Positions 16,361 through 23,843 of a stretch of DNA of 64,000 bases are shown one piece after another. Positions within the stretch are counted from its first letter, which is position 1. Each line of letters opens with the position of its first letter. The stretch comes from Bradyrhizobium sp. URHD0069 (GTDB lineage Bacteria; Pseudomonadota; Alphaproteobacteria; Rhizobiales; Xanthobacteraceae). The DNA lies in contig NZ_KL370776.1 of assembly GCF_000701345.1 (NCBI RefSeq), positions 191,321 through 255,320 on the forward strand, read 5' to 3'. The position numbers and the translations under genes were made by a program. The notes below the pieces were generated by a model, which made no database searches, had not been told where the DNA came from, and saw only the letters and a list, made by a program, of their open reading frames with translations.

Positions 16361-17461
16361 ATGACCATTGCGCCTTTAGTTTTTTTGGCCGCGGGCGGTA
16401 CCGGCGGTCATCTGTTTCCCGCCGAGGCGCTCGGCGTTGAATTGATCAAGCGTGGCTTGCGCGTGCGTCTCGCCACCGATTCCCGGGCGCTCCGCTATAG
16501 CGGATTGTTCTCCGGGGGAACGATCGACGTGGTGCCGAGCGCCACCGTGCACAGCCGCATGCCGTGGTCGCTGGCCTACACCGGCGCGATGCTCGCCGCC
16601 GGCGCCGCCGTTTCGTTCAACCTGCTGCGAAAATTGCGGCCCGCTGCGGTGGTCGGTTTCGGCGGCTATCCGACGCTGCCGCCGCTGGTGGCCGCGCGGT
16701 TGTTCCGGATACCCGGCGTCATTCACGAAGCCAACGCGGTGCTCGGCCGCGCCAACCGTTTTCTTTCAAGTCACGTCAGCGCGATCGCCACATCGCTGCC
16801 GGGCGCGCTTGATCGCGATCCGAAGCTGGCCGGGAAAACAACCACCGTCGGCACGCCGCTGCGGCCGGCGATCCTTGCAGCCGCCGCGGTGAAGTTTGTG
16901 TCCCCCGAACCGACCGGGCCGCTTCGGTTGCTGGTGGTCGGCGGCAGCCAGGGCGCGCGCGTGATGGCCGATATCGTGCCCGGCGCGATCGAGCGGCTGG
17001 AGCCGGCGCTGTGGAGCAGGCTGGTCCTTACCCAGCAAGTGCGTGAAGAAGACATGATGCGCGTCCGCATGGTCTATGACCGGCTTAAGGTCACCGCCGA
17101 GCTGGCGCCGTTCTTCAGCGATTTGCCGGCGCGACTGGCGTCGAGCCATCTGGTTATTTCGCGATCTGGCGCAGGCACGGTGGCCGAGCTCGGTGCGATC
17201 GGCCGCCCATCGATCCTGGTGCCGCTGCCCGGCTCGATCGACCAGGATCAGTTCGTCAATGCCGGCGTATTGGTGCAGGCCAAGGGCGCGCTTCGGATTC
17301 CGCAGGCGGATTTCACGCCCGACCGGCTGGCCGCCGAAATCTCCGCACTCGCCGCCGAGCCCGCGCGATTGACCGCGATGGCCGCGGGCGCCCGTACTAT
17401 CGGCCGCCTCGATGCCGCTGAACGGCTGGCCGATCTGGTGATGAAAGTGGCCGGAATCTAG
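16361..17461 (+). CDS. murG: Undecaprenyl-PP-MurNAc-pentapeptide GlcNAc transferase MurG
   Basis: A membrane-associated GT-B glycosyltransferase that converts lipid I to lipid II, 366 residues. Motifs are the glycine loop LAAGGTGGHLFPA (about residues 10-20), FGGYPTLPP, HEANAVLGRANR, GGSQGARVM and the UDP-GlcNAc site SRSGAGTVAELGAIGRPS. The start at 16361 places MTIAPLVFLAAGGTGGH at the N-terminus, as in other MurG proteins. The frame stays open for 24 codons upstream, but those encode only the C2 repeat arm. No Shine-Dalgarno sequence is visible in front of the ATG because the repeat occupies that position. Confidence 0.96.
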   Translation: MTIAPLVFLAAGGTGGHLFPAEALGVELIKRGLRVRLATDSRALRYSGLFSGGTIDVVPSATVHSRMPWSLAYTGAMLAAGAAVSFNLLRKLRPAAVVGFGGYPTLPPLVAARLFRIPGVIHEANAVLGRANRFLSSHVSAIATSLPGALDRDPKLAGKTTTVGTPLRPAILAAAAVKFVSPEPTGPLRLLVVGGSQGARVMADIVPGAIERLEPALWSRLVLTQQVREEDMMRVRMVYDRLKVTAELAPFFSDLPARLASSHLVISRSGAGTVAELGAIGRPSILVPLPGSIDQDQFVNAGVLVQAKGALRIPQADFTPDRLAAEISALAAEPARLTAMAAGARTIGRLDAAERLADLVMKVAGI

Positions 17462-17485
17462 GCGGTTGCGAACAAAATTGCCCTT

Positions 17486-17586
17486 GTCATGTCCCGCGAA
17501 AGCGGGGCATCCAGTACAGCGCACGGCTGATTTGAATAGCTAGCTACGCGAAATACTGGATCGTCCGCTTTCGTGGGCGATATCGC
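17486..17586. repeat. Palindromic repeat, gtcgtcacccgcg family (copy B2)
   Basis: Arms tgtcatgtcccgcgaaagcg and cgctttcgtgggcgata, inner atccagtac/atactggat. It is diverged relative to B1. It lies in the murG-murC spacer. Confidence 0.8.
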
Positions 17587-17601
17587 CCCGGGGAACCAAC
17601 C

Positions 17602-19005
17602 ATGAGATTGCCGCGCGAGATCGGACCCATCCACTTCGTCGGGATCGGCGGCATCGGCATGAGCGGCATCGCCGAGGTGCTGTGCAATCTCGGATATACC
17701 GTGCAGGGGTCCGATGCTTCCGAGGGCGCCAATGTCAACCGCCTGCGCGAAAAGGGCATCGCCATTACCGTCGGCCACAAGGCCGAGAACGTCGCCGGCG
17801 CCGATGTGCTGGTGGTATCGACCGCGATCAAGCGCGACAATCCCGAGCTGATGGCGGCACGGGCGCAGCGCATCCCCGTGGTCCGGCGTGCCGAAATGTT
17901 GGCCGAACTGATGCGGCTGAAAAGCTGCGTCGCTATCGCCGGCACCCATGGCAAGACCACCACGACCTCGATGGTCGCGGCTTTGCTTGACGCCGGCGAT
18001 CTCGATCCGACCGTAATCAATGGCGGCATCATCAATGCCTACGGCACCAACGCCCGGCTCGGCGCCGGCGAGTGGATGGTGGTGGAAGCCGACGAGAGCG
18101 ACGGCACGTTCTTAAAACTGCCGGCCGATGTCGCTATCGTCACCAACGTCGATCCCGAACATCTCGATCACTTCAACACATTCGACGCGGTGCAGGACGC
18201 GTTCCGAAGTTTTGTCGAGAACGTGCCGTTCTACGGCTTCGCGGTGATGTGCATCGACCATCCGGTGGTGCAGACCATCGTCGGCAAGATCGAGGATCGC
18301 CGCATTGTCACCTACGGCGAAAATCCGCAGGCTGATGCGCGGCTGCTCGACCTCCATCCGAACGGCGGCGGGTCCACCTTCAAGGTGGTGTTTCGCGATC
18401 GCAAGACCGATGCGGCGCATGAGATCGCCGATCTCGTGCTGCCAATGCCGGGACGGCACAACGCGCTCAATGCCACGGCGGCCATTGCAGTCGCCCACGA
18501 ACTCGGCCTGTCCGATGAAACGATCCGCAAGGCCCTCGCCGGTTTCGGCGGCGTGCGGCGGCGCTTTACCAAAACCGGCGAATGGAACGGCGTCACCATC
18601 ATCGACGATTACGGCCATCACCCGGTCGAGATCGCGGCGGTGCTGAAGGCGGCGCGCGAATCCACCAACGGCAAGATCATCGCCGTGGTGCAGCCACATC
18701 GTTTCACCCGGCTGCAATCGCTGTTCGAGGAATTTTGTACCTGCTTCAATGACGCCGATACGGTCGTCGTCGCCGAGGTTTATCCGGCCGGCGAAGCGCC
18801 GATTGCCGGCATCGACCGCGATCATTTTGTGTTGGGTCTGCGCGCGCACGGGCATCGCGAAGTGATTCCGCTGACAAATTCGGCTGCGCTTGCGGGTGTG
18901 GTTCACGACGTCGCCGGCCGCGGCGATTTTGTCGTCTGTCTTGGCGCCGGCAACATCACGCAATGGGCCTACGCGCTGCCGGGCGAATTGAAGGTGCTGG
19001 GGTGA
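17602..19005 (+). CDS. murC: UDP-MurNAc:L-alanine ligase
   Basis: The first Mur ligase, adding L-Ala to UDP-MurNAc, 467 residues. The N-terminal HFVGIGGIGMSGIAEVL (about residues 12-28) is the MurC signature. The ATP loop IAGTHGKTTTTSMV contains Lys118. VVEADESDGTF, NVDPEHLDHF, MPGRHNALNATAAIAVA and IDDYGHHPVEIAAVL are further family blocks. The preceding B2 repeat leaves only 15 bases before the ATG, yet a gggga stretch is still available as a ribosome site. Confidence 0.97.
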   Translation: MRLPREIGPIHFVGIGGIGMSGIAEVLCNLGYTVQGSDASEGANVNRLREKGIAITVGHKAENVAGADVLVVSTAIKRDNPELMAARAQRIPVVRRAEMLAELMRLKSCVAIAGTHGKTTTTSMVAALLDAGDLDPTVINGGIINAYGTNARLGAGEWMVVEADESDGTFLKLPADVAIVTNVDPEHLDHFNTFDAVQDAFRSFVENVPFYGFAVMCIDHPVVQTIVGKIEDRRIVTYGENPQADARLLDLHPNGGGSTFKVVFRDRKTDAAHEIADLVLPMPGRHNALNATAAIAVAHELGLSDETIRKALAGFGGVRRRFTKTGEWNGVTIIDDYGHHPVEIAAVLKAARESTNGKIIAVVQPHRFTRLQSLFEEFCTCFNDADTVVVAEVYPAGEAPIAGIDRDHFVLGLRAHGHREVIPLTNSAALAGVVHDVAGRGDFVVCLGAGNITQWAYALPGELKVLG

Positions 19006-19024
19006 TGGGTCCGCTGCTTCCGAG

Positions 19025-19058
19025 TTCGTCATGGCCGGCTTGTCCCGGCCATGACGAA
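19025..19058. repeat. Perfect short palindrome between murC and murB
   Basis: Inverted repeat ttcgtcatggccgg and ccggccatgacgaa around a short loop, in the 76-base murC-murB spacer. It differs in sequence from the A, B and C families. It could be a fourth repeat family or a transcriptional attenuator; there is no clear T-run after it. Confidence 0.75.
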
Positions 19059-19081
19059 ATTAATTGCCTTGATGAATTCGC

Positions 19082-19999
19082 ATGACTTTCCCCGACATCA
19101 CACCCGATCTCAAAGCCGCGATGCCGGAATTGCGCGGCCGGCTGTTGGCAAACCAGTCGCTCGCCGAGCTGACATGGTTTCGGGTCGGCGGTCCGGCGCA
19201 GGTGCTGTTCACGCCGTCGGATGAAGACGACCTGGCTTATTTTCTCGCGCATCTGCCGCGCGAGCTTCCGGTCTATGTCGTCGGCGTCGGCTCCAACCTG
19301 ATCGTGCGCGATGGCGGCATGCCCGGCGTGGTGATCAGACTCAGTCCGCGCGGGTTCGGCGCGACCAGCGCCGAAGGCGACATCGTTACCGCCGGCGCGG
19401 CTGCGCTCGACAAGCGGGTGGCCGAAACGGCCGCTGCGGCCAATATCAGCGGACTGGAATTTTTCTTTGGCATTCCCGGCACCATCGGCGGCGCGTTGCG
19501 CATGAACGCCGGCGCCAATGGCGACGAGACCAAGGAGGTCTTGATCGAGGCCAGCGGCATCGGCCGCGACGGCAAAAGACATACGTTCACCAACGCGGAT
19601 ATGAAGTTCGTCTATCGCAACAGCGGCGTCGACACTTCCATCATTTTTACTTCCGCGCGCTTTTGCGGCGCCGTGGCCGCGTCAGATGCCATTCGCGTGC
19701 GGATGAACGAGGTGCAAAACCACCGCGAAACCGCGCAGCCGATTCGCGAAAAGACCGGCGGCTCGACCTTCAAGAATCCGCCGGACCATAGCGCCTGGAA
19801 GCTGATCGATGCTGCCGGCTGTCGGGGTCTGCGTGTCGGCGGCGCGCAGGTCTCGGAAATGCACTGCAATTTCCTGATCAATACCGGTAGCGCCACCGGC
19901 CATGATATCGAAACCCTAGGCGAGACGGTTCGCGCGCGGGTGAAAGAGAATTCCGGAATTGAGCTACACTGGGAAATCAAGCGGATCGGGCTTCCCTAA
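19082..19999 (+). CDS. murB: UDP-N-acetylenolpyruvoylglucosamine reductase
   Basis: A FAD- and NADPH-dependent enzyme that makes UDP-MurNAc, 305 residues. The FAD-binding region has ELTWFRVGGPAQVLF, VGVGSNLIVRDGG and GIPGTIGGALRMNAGANG. The catalytic serine is Ser228 in KTGGSTFKNP, and LIDAAGCRG with GAQVSEMHCNFLIN and the late Glu region (IELHWEIKRIG) completes the family pattern. The order murG-murC-murB-ddl-ftsQ is the standard alphaproteobacterial one. Confidence 0.97.
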   Translation: MTFPDITPDLKAAMPELRGRLLANQSLAELTWFRVGGPAQVLFTPSDEDDLAYFLAHLPRELPVYVVGVGSNLIVRDGGMPGVVIRLSPRGFGATSAEGDIVTAGAAALDKRVAETAAAANISGLEFFFGIPGTIGGALRMNAGANGDETKEVLIEASGIGRDGKRHTFTNADMKFVYRNSGVDTSIIFTSARFCGAVAASDAIRVRMNEVQNHRETAQPIREKTGGSTFKNPPDHSAWKLIDAAGCRGLRVGGAQVSEMHCNFLINTGSATGHDIETLGETVRARVKENSGIELHWEIKRIGLP

Positions 20000-20001
20000 T
20001 T

Positions 20002-20081
20002 GTCATTCCGGGGCGATGCGAAGCATCGAACCCGGAATCTCGAGATTCCGGGTCTGTGCTTGCGCACCATCCCGGAATGAC
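20002..20081. repeat. Palindromic repeat, gtcattccgg family (copy A3)
   Basis: An 80-base element with arms gtcattccgg / ccggaatgac, nested gatgc/gcatc and central ggaatctcgagattcc. It starts two bases after the murB stop and separates murB from the divergent ddl. Confidence 0.88.
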
Positions 20082-20109
20082 GAAAGAGATAGATCGGCGG
20101 AATGAGCTA

Positions 20110-21099
20110 ATGCGAAACACCATTCTTTTCGGGGGCACGAACAAGGAGCGCCTGGTGTCGGTGGCCAGCGCTCAGGCCGTGCATTCGGCTTTACACGAAG
20201 CTGATCTGTGGTTCTGGGATCTCGATGACAGCGTATATGAAATCCGGTCTGAAGCGCTTCTGAAGCATTCGCGGCCGTTCGAAGAGCCGTTCAAGCCGGC
20301 TGATCAAAGGATCGGCGGCATCGAACAGGCGCTTGATCGGGCAAAGGCCGAGAACCGCCTGCTGGTGCTCGGCTTGCACGGCGGCACGGCCGAAAATGGC
20401 GAGCTTCAGGCGATGTGCGAAATCCGCGGGATTCCATTCACCGGTTCCGGCTCCGCTTCGTCGCATCTCGCGTTCGACAAAATAGCTGCCAAGCGCTTTG
20501 CTGCCATTGCGGGGGTGAGGGCGCCAATCGGCGTGGCGCTGGAAGATGCCGAGACGGCTCTCGCCGAGTACGGCAAGCTGATTGCCAAGCCGACACGCGA
20601 CGGATCGAGCTACGGCTTGATATTCGTCAATTCGAAACAGGACCTCGCCGCCGTCCGCAACGCCGCCAAGACCGAAGACTATCTGATTGAACCGTTCATC
20701 GCAGGCGTGGAAGCGACTTGTGGCGTGCTGGAGCAGTTGGACGGTTCGCTTACGCCATTGCCGCCGGTGGAGATCATCCCGGCGGAGGGTGAGTTCGACT
20801 ACAGGGCGAAGTATTTGGCCAAAGCGACGCAGGAAATCTGCCCCGGGCGTTTTGCACCTGAAGTCAGCGCACAACTCATGGACCAAGCGCTCAAAGCGCA
20901 CCAAGCGCTGTCGTGCAGCGGCTATTCCCGTTCAGACTTCATTGTTTCGGACAAGGGACCGATTTATCTCGAAACCAACACCTTGCCGGGACTGACCAAG
21001 GCCTCGCTTTATCCGAAGGCACTCCAGGCCCAGGGAATCGAATTCGTCGATTTCCTGAGAGACCAGATTGCACTGGCGGTAAAGCGCACGCACAAGTAG
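20110..21099 (+). CDS. ddl: D-alanine-D-alanine ligase (divergent Ddl, ATP-grasp)
   Basis: An ATP-grasp ligase expected to make the D-Ala-D-Ala used by MurF, 329 residues. The N-terminal ILFGGTNKERLVSVASAQ is Ddl-like. LHGGTAENGELQAMCE matches the HGxxGExGxxQ loop only loosely. FTGSGSASSHLAFDK, IAKPTRDGSSYGL, EPFIAGVEATCGVL, FDYRAKY and the metal/substrate motif ETNTLPGLTKASLYP are conserved, so it should be active. I chose the ATG at 20110; the frame is open for 18 codons upstream, but these lie partly in repeat A3. Two lines counted by eye (20161-20280) are 56% G+C against 67% for a murB line (19141-19200). A degenerate second ddl follows at once. The gene may have been acquired as a replacement; an older diverged paralogue is the alternative. 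Confidence 0.88.
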   Translation: MRNTILFGGTNKERLVSVASAQAVHSALHEADLWFWDLDDSVYEIRSEALLKHSRPFEEPFKPADQRIGGIEQALDRAKAENRLLVLGLHGGTAENGELQAMCEIRGIPFTGSGSASSHLAFDKIAAKRFAAIAGVRAPIGVALEDAETALAEYGKLIAKPTRDGSSYGLIFVNSKQDLAAVRNAAKTEDYLIEPFIAGVEATCGVLEQLDGSLTPLPPVEIIPAEGEFDYRAKYLAKATQEICPGRFAPEVSAQLMDQALKAHQALSCSGYSRSDFIVSDKGPIYLETNTLPGLTKASLYPKALQAQGIEFVDFLRDQIALAVKRTHK

Positions 21100-21490
21100 G
21101 TCACGACGGAACTCTGCGGCGCGACGGTCGAAGGCCAGCCGAGCGGGGTGAGCCAGACCGTTCCCCCGGTAAAAATTTACGATTACCGGGCAAAGTACTC
21201 AGAAGATGGATCAAAATACCTCCAACCTTCACCTCGTTTACCCTTTGTTTACCAGGAAGTCCGAAGGTTAACGCTGGCGGCGCATGTGGCGCTTGGCTGC
21301 CGGGGCGTGAGCCGTGCGGATTTCCGCTTCGACGACCGCATCGAGGGAACACTTGGCCTCTTCTACCAGAGGCCAGCACCCAGCCGGCATGACCGAGACG
21401 TCACAGGTGCCAGGACTCGCAGTGTTTGCGGGCACAACATGTGACGAGCTCGTGCAATGGATGGTGGAGGACGCCTCGCTCGATCGCTGA
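21100..21490 (+). pseudogene. ddlB: ddlB remnant: C-terminal third of the usual dcw D-Ala-D-Ala ligase, frameshifted
   Basis: Directly after the ddl stop, frame 1 reads VTTELCGATVEGQPSGVSQ, PPVKIYDYRAKYSEDGSKYL, then QEVRRLTLAAHVALGCRGVS and RADFRFDD. This is the C-terminal ATP-grasp core of a canonical rhizobial DdlB. The frame is then lost. The +1 frame carries PAGMTETSQVPGLAVFAG and ELVQWMVEDASLDR, ending in TGA at 21488-21490, which matches the usual DdlB C-terminus. The metal-binding LEVNTQPG motif is corrupted. There is no N-terminal two-thirds and no start codon. The ftsQ start lies inside its last codons, an overlap I recall for intact rhizobial clusters. Confidence 0.85.
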
Positions 21491-22437
21491 GATCGCCGAG
21501 GCCCCAAGCTGATCTGAAAGCGGCCGCCATTGGCGCGGTCGTGCTGTTGCGCGAGTGGCTGGGCTCGAGGCGCGCAGCCGTCAAACCGCTGGAACGCGAA
21601 CAACCGCACCGCCTGATCGCGCTTCTCGAGCGTTACGTTCCGCGCCGCGCCGGCATCGCCGCGACCGTCTTGATACTGCTGGGCAGCGCCGGCCTCGGGA
21701 TCGTCAAGGGCGGCCACGTCGAGGAATTGACCTCGGGCTTGAGCGATATCCGCAATGCAATCGCCAACTCCGCCGGATTCCGGATCACGGCGGTCGCCAT
21801 CAATGGCCGCAGGCAACTGAGCCAGGACGAGGTGCTCGCGGCCGGCGGCGTCAACGGCCGCTCGTCGCTGTTGTTCCTTGATGCGGCTATCGTGCGCGAC
21901 AAGCTGAAAGCCAATCCGTGGATCGCCGATGCGACGGTGCTGAAGCTTTATCCCGGCCAGCTCCAGATCGATATTGTCGAACGTTCGGCGTTCGCGCTGT
22001 GGCAGCAGGATGGGCGGCTGTCGGTGATTTCGGATGACGGCGCGGTGCTTCAGCCCTATGCGTCGCGCCGCTTTATCTCGCTGCCGCTGGTCGTCGGCAA
22101 GGGCGCCGAAACCCGCGCCCGCGATTTCCTCGCGCTGCTTGCGCGCTATCCGCAGGTGCAGGCAGCGACCAAGGCCGCGATTTTCGTCGGCGAGCGGCGC
22201 TGGAACCTACGGCTCAAGGACGGCCTCGACATCCGGTTGCCGGAAAATGACGTCGGCAACGCGCTGGCGGCGTTGAGCAAGCTCGACAAGGAAGACCGGC
22301 TGTTTTCCCGCGATATCGTCGCCGTCGACATGCGTCTGCCGGGCCGGCTGACGGTGCAGCTGTCGGAAGACGCAGCCAAGGCCCGTGAAGAATTGTTCAA
22401 GGACAAGAAGCTGAAGAAGAAAGCCGGTGACGCATGA
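21457..22437 (+). CDS. ftsQ: Cell division protein FtsQ
   Basis: A bitopic divisome protein with a periplasmic POTRA domain, 326 residues, that links early (FtsA/Z) and late (FtsL/W/I) proteins. A cytoplasmic N-terminus of about 65 residues with many Arg is followed by a membrane segment (about 67-85, AGIAATVLILLGSAGLGIV). The POTRA region is about 105-180 (FRITAVAINGRRQLSQDEVL, NPWIADATVLKLYPGQLQID, VERSAFALWQQDG). The C-terminal beta domain ends in a lysine-rich tail. MDGGGRLARSL agrees with rhizobial FtsQ N-termini, supporting the ATG at 21457 even though it overlaps the ddlB remnant by 34 bases. It overlaps ftsA by ATGA. Confidence 0.93.
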   Translation: MDGGGRLARSLRSPRPQADLKAAAIGAVVLLREWLGSRRAAVKPLEREQPHRLIALLERYVPRRAGIAATVLILLGSAGLGIVKGGHVEELTSGLSDIRNAIANSAGFRITAVAINGRRQLSQDEVLAAGGVNGRSSLLFLDAAIVRDKLKANPWIADATVLKLYPGQLQIDIVERSAFALWQQDGRLSVISDDGAVLQPYASRRFISLPLVVGKGAETRARDFLALLARYPQVQAATKAAIFVGERRWNLRLKDGLDIRLPENDVGNALAALSKLDKEDRLFSRDIVAVDMRLPGRLTVQLSEDAAKAREELFKDKKLKKKAGDA

Positions 22438-23756
22438 CCGGCCTTGATCGCACCCAAACGCCGAAGACGCGCCCGATGGCGCAGAAGCGCACCGCGCTGG
22501 TGGCATGCCTCGATATCGGTACCAGCAAGATTGCCTGCATGATCGCGCGGTTGAAGCCGTGCCCGCCGAGCGACGCTCTGCGCGGACGCAGCCATGCCGT
22601 CGAACTGATCGGGTACAGCCAGATTCAGTCGCGCGGCGTAAAGGCCGGCGCGGTCGTCGATCTCGCCGAATGCGAACAGGCGGTGCGTCAGGCGGTGGCG
22701 CTGGCCGAACGCATGGCCAAGGTCCGGGTCGAGTCCGTGCTGCTCTCTGTATCCGGCGGCCGGCTGCATGGCCAGTTGATCGAAGCCGCGTCGGATATTC
22801 GCGGTGGCGCGGTTAGCGTCGCCGACGTCAACCGCATCACCTCTACCGGGATGCGCCATGCCACCGGGCAGGGCCGCACCGTGCTGCATGCGCTGCCGGT
22901 GGGCTACGCGCTCGATGGCGTCAAGGGCATTCGCGATCCGCGCGGCATGGTGGCGCGGCAATTCGGCGTCGACATGAACGTGGTCACGCTAGATGCGACG
23001 GTCGCCAAGAATCTGATGCTGGTGGTCGAGCGCTGTCATCTCAACGTCGAAGCCATGGCGGCGAGCCCCTATGTGGCAGGCCTGTCGGTACTGACCGACG
23101 ATGAAGCCGATCTTGGCGCTGCCGTGGTGGAGATGGGCGCCGGCACCACGACGATCGCGACCTATTCCGGCGGGCGCTTCGTGCATGCCAGCGGGTTTGC
23201 GCTCGGCGGGCAACACATCACCATGGATCTTGCGCGCGGCATCAGCGCATGCATTGCCGATGCCGAACGAATCAAGACGTTATATGGCACCGTACTGACC
23301 GGCGGGTCCGATGCGCGCGAGTTGATGTCCGTGCCGACGGCCGGCGACAACGAACGCGATGTTCCGCAGATCGTGTCCCGCGCCACGATCGCGAACATTG
23401 TCCGGCACCGCGCCGAGGAAATTTTTGAAATGGTCAGGGACCGGCTCGCGGATTCCCCCTTTGCTTCGGAGCCGAGGGCGCGAGTTGTGTTGAGCGGTGG
23501 CGCTTCGCAGCTCACCGGCATTCCCGAACTCGCAACCCAGATTCTCGGCCGGCCGGTGCGTATCGGCCGTCCGCTCGGCTTCGGCCGGCTACCCAGTGAG
23601 GCGAAGAGCGCATCGTTCGCGGTTCCCTCGGGTCTGCTGGTCTACCCGCAATACGCTCATCTTGAACACGTCGAACCGCGGCATACGCGGCAGCTCAGGA
23701 CAGGGACTGACGGCTATTTCGGAAAGGTCGGACGATGGCTTCGCGAGGGCTTCTGA
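22434..23756 (+). CDS. ftsA: Cell division protein FtsA
   Basis: An actin-like ATPase that tethers FtsZ filaments to the membrane, 440 residues. The N-terminal phosphate-1 block is ACLDIGTSKIACMIARL (about residues 24-40). The phosphate-2 block is VVEMGAGTTTIATYSGG. HASGFALGGQHITMDLARG and VVLSGGASQLTGIPELA (the adenosine motif) follow. The extreme C-terminus (FGKVGRWLREGF) is the amphipathic membrane-targeting helix typical of FtsA. It is coupled to ftsQ by ATGA and separated from ftsZ by 87 bases that include a small GC-rich palindrome. Confidence 0.97.
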   Translation: MTGLDRTQTPKTRPMAQKRTALVACLDIGTSKIACMIARLKPCPPSDALRGRSHAVELIGYSQIQSRGVKAGAVVDLAECEQAVRQAVALAERMAKVRVESVLLSVSGGRLHGQLIEAASDIRGGAVSVADVNRITSTGMRHATGQGRTVLHALPVGYALDGVKGIRDPRGMVARQFGVDMNVVTLDATVAKNLMLVVERCHLNVEAMAASPYVAGLSVLTDDEADLGAAVVEMGAGTTTIATYSGGRFVHASGFALGGQHITMDLARGISACIADAERIKTLYGTVLTGGSDARELMSVPTAGDNERDVPQIVSRATIANIVRHRAEEIFEMVRDRLADSPFASEPRARVVLSGGASQLTGIPELATQILGRPVRIGRPLGFGRLPSEAKSASFAVPSGLLVYPQYAHLEHVEPRHTRQLRTGTDGYFGKVGRWLREGF

Positions 23757-23843
23757 TGAATCTTTTCCGCCCCATTCGGCTTTCACCAACCCCCGCGGCC
23801 GTCGGCCGGGGCGAACCAACGCGCGCGTAATCGAGAGGCAACC

